Shown in pieces: positions 1 through 5,719 of a DNA stretch of 6,238 nt. This stretch comes from Rubrivivax sp. GTDB taxonomy: Bacteria; Pseudomonadota; Gammaproteobacteria; Burkholderiales; Burkholderiaceae_C. Within the stretch, counting starts at the first letter, position 1, and each line of letters opens with the position of its first letter. The notes beneath the pieces were generated by a model. The model made no database searches, was not told the origin of the DNA, and was given only the letters and a program-made list of their open reading frames with translations. The position numbers were made by a program, and so were the translations under genes. The stretch lies in NCBI GenBank assembly GCA_027484885.1, contig JAIXSD010000506.1, positions 1 through 6,238 of the forward strand, in the 5' to 3' direction.

Positions 1-1925
1 AAGGTGTCGGCCCAGTTGGCCCACATCAGGTAGTCGCCGGGCCGGCCCTTGTCGGCCGACAGCGCGGCTTCAAAAGCCTCGGCCGCCTGTACATAGCGGC
101 CGCGGTTGTAGAGCAGATTGCCCAGGTTGGTGTAGAGCTGGCTGCTGGGCCGGGCCTTGAGGCCTTGTTGCAGCAAGGCCTCGGCTTCATCGGCCCGGTC
201 GGTGCGCAGCAGCACCGCGCTCAGGTTGGCATAACTGTTCACCCCGCCGGCACGCTGGGCGATGCTGCGGCGGAACTGCGCTTCGGCGGCGGACAGATCG
301 CCTTTCTCGTAGAACACCGTGCCCAGGTTGTCCATCAGGCGGCTGTCCTGGGGGTGGCGCTTGAGTGCGCCCTCGAACAAGAGCTGCGCCTCATCGAGCC
401 GGCGCTGGCGGGTCAGGAACATGCCGTAGCCATTGATCACCTGCGCGTCCTGGCCGTCCAGCGACAAGGCCTTGGCGTAGGCCGATTCGGCCTCGGCGCT
501 GCGGCCCTGCAGCTTGAGCACCATGCCGCGGGCAGCGTGGCTCAGCGCCAGCATGGGGTCGTGGCGCAGGGCCAGCTGCGAGCTGGCGTCGGCACGCTGC
601 AGCCAGGCCTCGTCCACGCTTTCGTTGTGATAGCGGGTGGCATAGGCCAGGGCCAGGGTGGCCTGCACCCAGGCATGCTGGGGCTTCTCGGCGGCCAGCT
701 GTTCCAGCAAGGCCAGGGCGTGCTCGAGCGCGCCAAAGTCTTCGTCCGAAGCCTGAATCAGCTGCTCCGCCTGGGCCAGGCGCTGCGGCCAGGGCGCCGG
801 CTGGCCCGGCAGGCGCAAATAGCCCTGGCTGGCGGCCAGGCCCAGACTCAGCAGCAAGGCCGCCGCCCCGCCCCACAGCCAACGGCGCGGGCCGGCCGCG
901 GGGGCGGGCGCCGGGCCCTCGGCCTGCAGCAGCGGGCGGGCCGGCGCGGGCATTGGACGCGGGCGCGGGAAAGTGCTGCCCGGCAGCCAGCCGTCTTGCA
1001 GGGCCAGCAAGGCCTCATGCACCTCGGCCATGCTGGCCGGGCGCAGCTCGGGTTGGCGGCTGACCATGCGCTGCACCAGGGCGGCCAGCGGTGCCAGGCC
1101 GGGCGGCAGCTCGGGCAGGGCCAGGATCAGCTCGCTACCATGCAGCTTGTGGTGGGCCAGGGCCAGGGGGTCGGGCTCCATGAAGGCGCGCTGGCCGCTG
1201 AGCATCTCGCCCAGCACCAGGCCGAGGGCGTAGATGTCGCTGGCCACACTGGCCGGCCGGCCCAGCATCTGCTCGGGTGCCATGTACGCCAAGGTGCCGG
1301 AAACCAGGGGCTGGCCGGTGGCGGCGGATGCGCCCAAGCTACCCGGCCCCAAGGTGGCCATGCGGTCGATCAGCCGGGCCACGCCAAAGTCCAGGATGCG
1401 CAGCCGGCCGCTGTCGTCGATCATCAGATTGGCGGGCTTGATGTCGCCGTGGGCAATGTTCAGCTGGTGCGCCTCGGCCAGGGCTTCGCTGGCCTGCAGG
1501 GCCCAATCCAGGGCCTGCTCCACGCTCAGCGGGCCGGCAGCCAGCACGCGACTGAGGCTGCGGCCCTGCACCCGCTCCATGACGATGTGGCCGGCGCCCT
1601 GGTCGACGAACACGTCGTACACGGTGACGAAGGCACGATGGCTGACACGCGCGGCCAGGCGGGCCTCCTGCACCCAGGCTTCGGCATCGCCGGCGGCGCT
1701 GACCTGCAGGTTCAGGCGTTTGAGGGCCACGCTGCGCTGCAGGCGGCTGTCCCAAGCGGCATAGACAGCGCCATAGCCGCCCTCGCCCAGCAGCTCGCGC
1801 AGTTCATAACGGGCAAAGTCCACGCGGCCCGCGCTGGGCAGCAGCTGGGGTGTGTTCACACGGCCCCGGGCAGGCAAGGGCTCTGTGCTCTCGACCGTTG
1901 ACCTGTCCTCAGCCCTGTCCACCAT
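1..1925 (-). CDS. Hanks-type Ser/Thr protein kinase with one transmembrane segment and C-terminal TPR array (3' end outside window)
   Basis: Predicted membrane-bound protein kinase that phosphorylates Ser/Thr on unknown partners. I translated the frame from 1925 down to position 1 without meeting a stop, giving 641 codons; the end is off the window. Numbered from the ATG at 1925: glycine loop GEGGYGAVY (47-55), ATP lysine K69 in VALKRL, probable helix-C Glu E87, catalytic loop HGDIKPANL (159-167, D161 as base), DFG (179-181), APE (216-218), SDIYALG (D230) and R295 in PELRP. The kinase domain ends near 310. A Pro/Ala-rich linker leads to a single hydrophobic segment at about 349-366. From about 460 there are at least five repeats of 34-residue period with TPR character (for example NLGTVFYEKG, NLGNLLYNRGRY). 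Topology inferred: kinase in the cytoplasm, TPRs in the periplasm. HGD replaces the usual HRD. The start is uncertain: GTG at 1859 (22 codons shorter) begins just before the conserved region, and the intervening codons include AGG, TCA and ACA, unlike the rest of the gene. Confidence 0.93.
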   Translation of the reverse strand, partial: MVDRAEDRSTVESTEPLPARGRVNTPQLLPSAGRVDFARYELRELLGEGGYGAVYAAWDSRLQRSVALKRLNLQVSAAGDAEAWVQEARLAARVSHRAFVTVYDVFVDQGAGHIVMERVQGRSLSRVLAAGPLSVEQALDWALQASEALAEAHQLNIAHGDIKPANLMIDDSGRLRILDFGVARLIDRMATLGPGSLGASAATGQPLVSGTLAYMAPEQMLGRPASVASDIYALGLVLGEMLSGQRAFMEPDPLALAHHKLHGSELILALPELPPGLAPLAALVQRMVSRQPELRPASMAEVHEALLALQDGWLPGSTFPRPRPMPAPARPLLQAEGPAPAPAAGPRRWLWGGAAALLLSLGLAASQGYLRLPGQPAPWPQRLAQAEQLIQASDEDFGALEHALALLEQLAAEKPQHAWVQATLALAYATRYHNESVDEAWLQRADASSQLALRHDPMLALSHAARGMVLKLQGRSAEAESAYAKALSLDGQDAQVINGYGMFLTRQRRLDEAQLLFEGALKRHPQDSRLMDNLGTVFYEKGDLSAAEAQFRRSIAQRAGGVNSYANLSAVLLRTDRADEAEALLQQGLKARPSSQLYTNLGNLLYNRGRYVQAAEAFEAALSADKGRPGDYLMWANWADT

Positions 1926-1936
1926 GCACTGTGCAT
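1924..1936. repeat. Perfect 6-base palindrome overlapping the kinase start region
   Basis: The plus strand reads ATGCAC-T-GTGCAT, a perfect inverted repeat with a 1-base centre. It overlaps the possible ATG start of the kinase at 1925. If translation really begins at the GTG at 1859, this palindrome lies in the untranslated leader and could be a regulator site. No regulator is assigned. Confidence 0.5.
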
Positions 1937-1953
1937 CCCCAAGCTTGGAGTGA

Positions 1954-1970
1954 TGTTTCAAACTGAAACA
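1954..1970. promoter_or_regulatory. Operator-like palindrome upstream of the kinase gene
   Basis: TGTTTCA-AAC-TGAAACA is a perfect 7-base inverted repeat around a 3-base centre, 29 bases upstream of the kinase ATG at 1925. It is AT-rich in an otherwise very GC-rich window, as expected for a dimeric repressor or activator site. On the minus strand it contains TTGAAA, which resembles a -35 hexamer, but no good -10 follows at the right distance. The cognate regulator is unknown. Its role as an operator is inferred. Confidence 0.5.
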
Positions 1971-2060
1971 CACCACCCCGAGCTAACGCGACAGCTGCGG
2001 GGTGTCCGCGTCATTCTCAGCGGCGGCAGGCCAGGCAGCGCTCAGGGTTTGCACCGGACG

Positions 2061-2082
2061 CCCCCAGTTTGAAAACCGGGGG
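2061..2082 (-). terminator. Hairpin downstream of the lipoprotein gene (possible terminator, no U-tract)
   Basis: On the minus strand five C, then GGTTTTCAAACT, then five G can fold into a stem of about nine pairs: five G-C pairs, one G-U, and GTT/AAC closing a short loop. It begins 12 bases after the lipoprotein stop codon at 2094. No run of T follows, so it may be a weak intrinsic terminator, a 3'-end stabiliser or part of a regulatory site. It would separate the DUF6502-lipoprotein transcript from the kinase gene. Confidence 0.4.
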
Positions 2083-2093
2083 GGCTCAGGCGC

Positions 2094-2654
2094 TCAAGGG
2101 CAGTTGCGTGGGCTGCTGCTGTTGCCGCTGAGTTTCTGCAGTTGCAGAAGGTTGAGCAGCTGGCCGTCTTCGCTGCGCAGCTCCAGCTGCAGGCCCGGCA
2201 CGCTCTCCAGATTGGACGGCGGCAAGGCCTTGACCGCACCAGTGGCCAGCACCGGCTGGATCAGCTTGGCGTTGAGGTAGCCGCCAAAATACAGCGGCAC
2301 AGCGCTGCCCACCTGGCCCCACTCGCCGGTGAAACTGACGCGCGGGCAGCCGCCTTCCAGGCTGATCTTGTTGCCCTCGAAGCTGAGCACCCATTCGGGC
2401 TGGGCACTGCTGTCACTGGCGTACTGGATCTTGGTCGTGCCCGGGTGGTCGGCAGCCACGGCGCTGGTGTTGATCACCGGCGGCTGGCAGCTGAGCAAGC
2501 CGGCCCAAGCGGCGCTGCACACCGGCAGCGGTTGGGCGCCGGCCTGAACGGCAAACTCGCGCGGCTCGGCGGTGCGACCGGTCCCCCCGACACCCGGACC
2601 GCAAGCGCTCAACAGCACCGCGATCGTGAGCGCCAACACATGCTTGGGTTTCAC
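2094..2654 (-). CDS. Small secreted lipoprotein of unknown function, translationally coupled to the DUF6502 gene
   Basis: A 186-residue protein starting at GTG 2654. It opens with Met-Lys-Pro-Lys-His, a hydrophobic stretch (6-15) and the lipobox LSAC, so signal peptidase II should cleave before C18. Residue +2 is Gly, which does not signal inner-membrane retention, so outer-membrane anchoring is likely. After the cysteine comes a flexible GPGVGGTGRT segment, as seen in several Burkholderiales lipoproteins. The mature part has further cysteines at 46, 56, 103 and 185, which could form disulfides in the periplasm. I recognise no enzymatic motif. The start is well supported: GGGGGAG lies 5 bases upstream, and the GTG overlaps the TGA of the DUF6502 gene as GTGA. 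Co-translation implies a shared job, but what that is cannot be read from the sequence. From memory, DUF5666-type lipoproteins with a similar N-terminus occur next to DUF6502 genes; I cannot show that this is one. Confidence 0.85.
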   Translation of the reverse strand: MKPKHVLALTIAVLLSACGPGVGGTGRTAEPREFAVQAGAQPLPVCSAAWAGLLSCQPPVINTSAVAADHPGTTKIQYASDSSAQPEWVLSFEGNKISLEGGCPRVSFTGEWGQVGSAVPLYFGGYLNAKLIQPVLATGAVKALPPSNLESVPGLQLELRSEDGQLLNLLQLQKLSGNSSSPRNCP

Positions 2655-3496
2655 GGCTTCTCCCCCTCGTTCATCGATTCAGAATAGAAATACACACCGA
2701 AGCGCGCCCGCTGGTTTCTGTCGCCGCTGGGCGCGGTCTTGGCGTCTTCATCAAAACGGATCTGGGCTTCGCGCAGCACCTGCTTCAAGGCCTGAGGCCA
2801 GGCCTGGCGCGCCACCTCGTGCAGCTGATGGGCGGAAGCGGCGGTGATCTCATCCACGAACACCGCCTGCTCCAGGAACTTGGCCTCGCCCTGCAGATTG
2901 GCGCTGGCCGCGGCCAGGGCGTCGCTCATATTGTTGGCATACATCCAGGCCATCTCTTCCATGCCCTGGTGGGGCGTGAAGCCGGCCTCGTTGAGGCGCA
3001 GGCCTTCGGCGCTCTCCTCCACGCCACCGAGGCGCAAGAGTTCATCGAGCAGCGCGCGCGGGCGGACATCGCTGCTGACGCGCGCGACCAGGGTGTCGAA
3101 ACTGTCCTCGCTGCCGCTGCGCGGCAGCACGCGCGGCTGGCCCTGGGCATCGACAAAAGGCGGCAGATTGAGCCAGACGCCCACCACCTCGGCGGCCAGG
3201 CTCAGCGGGCGGGCCAGCTCGGCCTCGTCCACCTTGGGCTCGGCTGGGCGGGTCAGGTTGCGCACATCGCGGCGGTGCACACCGGAGAGCAGGCTCAGGG
3301 CGCTGTCGGTCTGCGGCATCTGGCGTTCTTGCAGCTCGCGCTGCGCCGCCGCCAGAAACTCGGTCTTGAGCGCCTGCGCAAAAGCCGGGTAGGCCACGCC
3401 GCGCTTGACCAGCATGCGGATCAGCGGCCGCATCACCTTGAGGCTGGCTTCCAGGGTCAGCGTGGCGACGGACTTTTTCATCATCATCGGAGTCAT
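2651..3496 (-). CDS. DUF6502 family protein (helix-turn-helix-like, function unknown)
   Basis: A 281-residue, Ala/Leu/Glu-rich cytoplasmic protein with no signal peptide or membrane segment. The N-terminal segment LKVMRPLIRMLVKRGVAYPA (19-38) matches, as I remember the family, the typical opening of DUF6502 proteins. Residues 63-81 (TDSALSLLSGVHRRDVRNL) have the spacing of a helix-turn-helix recognition unit, so DNA binding is plausible but unproven. The C-terminal part (about 180-250) looks helical and ends with a conserved-looking FGVYFYSE. I chose ATG 3496 because CGGAG lies 9 bases upstream and similarity begins right after it. An in-frame ATG at 3628 would add 44 Pro/His/Ala-rich residues and would overlap a palindrome, so I reject it. 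The gene overlaps the lipoprotein gene by 4 bases (stop 2651-2653). Whether it regulates its own operon through the palindrome at 3620-3636 is speculation. Confidence 0.88.
   Translation of the reverse strand: MTPMMMKKSVATLTLEASLKVMRPLIRMLVKRGVAYPAFAQALKTEFLAAAQRELQERQMPQTDSALSLLSGVHRRDVRNLTRPAEPKVDEAELARPLSLAAEVVGVWLNLPPFVDAQGQPRVLPRSGSEDSFDTLVARVSSDVRPRALLDELLRLGGVEESAEGLRLNEAGFTPHQGMEEMAWMYANNMSDALAAASANLQGEAKFLEQAVFVDEITAASAHQLHEVARQAWPQALKQVLREAQIRFDEDAKTAPSGDRNQRARFGVYFYSESMNEGEKP
2660..2666 (-). promoter_or_regulatory. Strong Shine-Dalgarno sequence for the lipoprotein gene, inside the DUF6502 coding end
   Basis: On the minus strand GGGGGAG ends 5 bases before GTG at 2654 and lies within the last codons of the DUF6502 gene. 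It is the best ribosome site in the window and decides the non-ATG start, fixing the GTGA overlap. Confidence 0.75.
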
Positions 3497-3594
3497 CGGG
3501 CAGGGCTCCGCCGGGCGATGCTGCGGGTCGAGATCAGGCGCGGGGCCTGCGGCAGGGCGGTCGGCATGGCGGTGGGCGAACGGGGAGAATCCAT

Positions 3595-3610
3595 GCAGCC
3601 GTGGGGCTGC
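3595..3610. repeat. Hairpin in the leader of the DUF6502 gene
   Basis: GCAGCC-GTGG-GGCTGC is a perfect 6-base inverted repeat with a 4-base loop. It lies between the receptor stop codon (3651) and the DUF6502 start (3496). It could be a weak terminator for the receptor gene or a leader hairpin. No T-run follows on the minus strand. Confidence 0.4.
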
Positions 3611-3619
3611 GACGATGAT

Positions 3620-3636
3620 GTGGAACATTGTCCCAC
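3620..3636. promoter_or_regulatory. Near-perfect 17-base palindrome upstream of the DUF6502-lipoprotein pair
   Basis: GTGGAAC-ATT-GTCCCAC is a 7-base inverted repeat with one mismatched pair and a 3-base centre, in the 154-base gap ahead of the DUF6502 gene. Size and symmetry fit a dimeric transcription-factor site. On the minus strand it contains GACAAT, a partial -10 match, with no convincing -35 element. The regulator is unknown. Autoregulation by the HTH-like DUF6502 protein is a hypothesis only. Confidence 0.45.
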
Positions 3637-3650
3637 ACCCCTCCCCGCGC

Positions 3651-5609
3651 TCACCAGCGGCTGCTGAGGTTCACGGCCAGCAATCGCCCTTGTCGCTCGG
3701 CATAGCTGCCGCTGCCGCGCAGCTCCAGGCTGCGGTGGTTCAGGGCGTTGCTGAGCAAGAGGCGCAGGGTGCTGGGCTGGCCGCCCAGCTGCAGAGGCCA
3801 GCGCAGGCCGAGATCCAGCTCGCTGAGGGCGGGCAGCTCGACCCGGTTGTCGCGCGTGGCCGGCATGCGGCCGGTGTAGGAGAAGCCGGCGTCGAAGCTC
3901 AGGCCACCCAGCTCGGCCGGGCGGTAGACGGCGTTGAGCTTGAAGATCCGCTCGGCCTGGCCCACCGGCCGCGGGCCGACCCGACCCAGGGCCACACCCT
4001 CGCCGCGCACGCGCGGCTGCATCAGCACCGCACCGGCCACCAGCTGCCACTCGGGCGCGGGCCGGCCGTTCAGCGAGAGCTCGATGCCGCGGTGGCGCAC
4101 ATCGCCAAGCTCGGTGAAGAGCTGCTGGGCGTCGAGGTTGTAGTAGGGCTTGCGCACATCGAACACGCCGGCCACCAGCTTCAGCCGCGGGCTCATCTGC
4201 CAGCGCAGGCCGGCATCCATCTGCGTGGTCAGGATGGCCGGCAGGGCCTGGTTGCGGTTGCTGGCATTGCCAGGCGCCACGCCGCTTTCCTCCAGGCCGC
4301 GGGTCAGGCCGGCATAGGCCGCCAGCTCGGGGCTGAAATGCCAGGCGGCGCTGAGGTTGTAGAGCCAGGGCGTGGCTTGGGTTTCGGTCAGCGGCAGACC
4401 GGGGCGGTCGACGCGCTTGCGGTAGTCGCTGTGCTGCAGGCCGGCATTGAACTCCAGCTGCTGGTTCCAGCGCAGCTCGTAGGACAGGCCCAGCCAGTGC
4501 TGCTTGACCTCGTCCAGGCTTTGCGGGCCGAAGGCAAAGGTGGGCTGCTGCGGCTGGAAGGGCTGGAGCTGGCTCATCGTGCCGTAGTCCAGGCTTTGCG
4601 AACCGCCGGTGCGGCGGTCACGGGCGCGGCCGGCCAGCTGCAGATGCAGGCGCTGCGCCCAGGGCGCCGGGGCAAAGGCCCAGCTTAGGCGCAGCTCGCC
4701 GCTGTTGGAGGCCACGCGGCTGGCCGGGTCGGCAATCACCAGGCGCTGGGCCTGGCCCTGGGCGTCCATGCCCAGCAGCAGATTGCTGAAGCTGGCGCGG
4801 TCGTCGTTTTCGGAATGGAACAGGCCCGCGCGCAACTGCCAGGCCGGGTTGAAGGCATGGCGCAGGGTGGCGCCGTAGTTGCGGCCCACGCCGCTGTAGG
4901 CCGCCCAGTCCGGGCCCTTGAAGACCCGCGCCTCGCCCAGCGGCGGCAGGCTGGGGGTGGCGCTGGAGACCTGCGGGCCCATGCGGTCGTAGGGCGTGTC
5001 GATGGCCGAGGCGAAGACCATGGCCTCGGTGTGCACATCGGGCCGCCACCAGACCGCCAGGCTGCCGGTGGTGAACTCACCGTCGGTGCCGTTGCCGTAC
5101 TCGACATGGGCTTTGGAGAAGCCGCCAGTCACGGCCCAGCGGCCATCGGCGCTCAGCGGGTGGCTGAAATCCAGGTCGACATAACGGCCACGCCACTGGT
5201 CCAGGCCCAGCACCAGCTGGGCGCTGGGCTCGGCGTCCGGGCGGCGCAGGCTGAGGTCGACGATGCCGGTGGGCGCCGGGAACACAAAGCCCTGGGCCGA
5301 GAGGCCGACGCGCACATTGCTGGACTGGCGCAGGCGCGCGCTCAGGCCCCAGACCTGGTCGAAGTACAGGCCATCGATGCGGACATTGCCGGCCGCCGTC
5401 GGTGAAAAACCGCGCACGCTGCTGCTGGTGTAGAGGCCGATGGTCTCGCGGCCAATGCTGGTGCCGAAGGCATCGCTGGCGGCTTGCACCGCGGCGTCGT
5501 TGGCCCGCGCGGCCCCCGGGCCCAGGGACAGAGCAGCCATCACCATCAAGAGGCGGGCGGCCAGCGGGGTCAGAGGCAGGGCGGGAGCGGCAAAAGAGCG
5601 ATCGGGCAT
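3651..5609 (-). CDS. TonB-dependent outer-membrane receptor with short plug region
   Basis: A 652-residue outer-membrane beta-barrel, probably importing a ferric siderophore or other scarce ligand with TonB energy. From ATG 5609: basic start, hydrophobic stretch (about 18-30) and a signal-peptidase-I-like ARA|ND site after residue 36. A short plug follows: DAFGTSIG (46-53), VRGFSP (65-70), NVRIDGLYFD (75-84) and PAPTGIVDLSLRRP (111-124), which carry the usual Arg-Gly-Phe and Asp-Gly plug signatures. The remaining ~520 residues show alternating amphipathic strands ending in LAVNLSSRW, a terminal aromatic suited to the barrel-insertion signal. The usual first ~50 plug residues and a recognisable TonB box are missing, since only nine residues separate the predicted cleavage site from DAFG. 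The start is uncertain: an in-frame ATG at 5711, 8 bases after the Nudix stop, would add 34 basic residues. Neither start has a strong ribosome site. The ligand cannot be told from the sequence. Confidence 0.88.
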   Translation of the reverse strand: MPDRSFAAPALPLTPLAARLLMVMAALSLGPGAARANDAAVQAASDAFGTSIGRETIGLYTSSSVRGFSPTAAGNVRIDGLYFDQVWGLSARLRQSSNVRVGLSAQGFVFPAPTGIVDLSLRRPDAEPSAQLVLGLDQWRGRYVDLDFSHPLSADGRWAVTGGFSKAHVEYGNGTDGEFTTGSLAVWWRPDVHTEAMVFASAIDTPYDRMGPQVSSATPSLPPLGEARVFKGPDWAAYSGVGRNYGATLRHAFNPAWQLRAGLFHSENDDRASFSNLLLGMDAQGQAQRLVIADPASRVASNSGELRLSWAFAPAPWAQRLHLQLAGRARDRRTGGSQSLDYGTMSQLQPFQPQQPTFAFGPQSLDEVKQHWLGLSYELRWNQQLEFNAGLQHSDYRKRVDRPGLPLTETQATPWLYNLSAAWHFSPELAAYAGLTRGLEESGVAPGNASNRNQALPAILTTQMDAGLRWQMSPRLKLVAGVFDVRKPYYNLDAQQLFTELGDVRHRGIELSLNGRPAPEWQLVAGAVLMQPRVRGEGVALGRVGPRPVGQAERIFKLNAVYRPAELGGLSFDAGFSYTGRMPATRDNRVELPALSELDLGLRWPLQLGGQPSTLRLLLSNALNHRSLELRGSGSYAERQGRLLAVNLSSRW

Positions 5610-5655
5610 GGGGCGCAGCGCAGAAGCAGGCAAAGCTGCGCAGTGTAGGTGGCAA

Positions 5656-5695
5656 GCCTGCCGCAGGCGAAAGCCATGTTTGCCGGCACGCCGGC
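5656..5695. repeat. Two small GC hairpins between the Nudix and receptor genes
   Basis: GCCTGC-C-GCAGGC (5656-5668) is a perfect 6-base inverted repeat. GCCGG-CACG-CCGGC (5682-5695) is a 5-base one. Both lie within 70 bases after the Nudix stop and before the preferred receptor start. They could end the Nudix transcript or structure the receptor leader. Neither has a T-run, and such short GC repeats are common at this base composition. Confidence 0.3.
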
Positions 5696-5719
5696 TCACC
5701 CGCCCCCTCATCTTTTCGC

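Noticed and set aside
165..1901. Long open plus-strand frame opposite the kinase gene
   Set aside because: Its translation is a low-complexity mix of Gly, Gln, Ala and Leu with no family signature. Every kinase motif is on the minus strand. Long antisense frames are expected at this GC content.
2142..2687. Plus-strand frame opposite the lipoprotein gene
   Set aside because: The minus-strand frame has a signal peptide, lipobox, strong ribosome site and coupled start. The plus-strand frame has none of these.
3497..3628. Upstream ATG giving a 44-residue N-terminal extension of the DUF6502 protein
   Set aside because: The extension is Pro/His/Ala-rich, unrelated to the family start, and crosses a palindrome and a hairpin. 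ATG 3496 has a suitable CGGAG ribosome site.
3405..4688. Long open plus-strand frame across the receptor and DUF6502 genes
   Set aside because: It spans two genes and an intergenic gap on the other strand, has no recognisable domain, and shows antisense-type composition. The minus-strand receptor is clearly the real gene.
5610..5700. Possible sigma-70 promoter (TACACT-like -10) or Fur box before the receptor gene
   Set aside because: No matching -35 at a proper distance, and no AT-rich Fur-like 19-base palindrome. The evidence is too weak to annotate.
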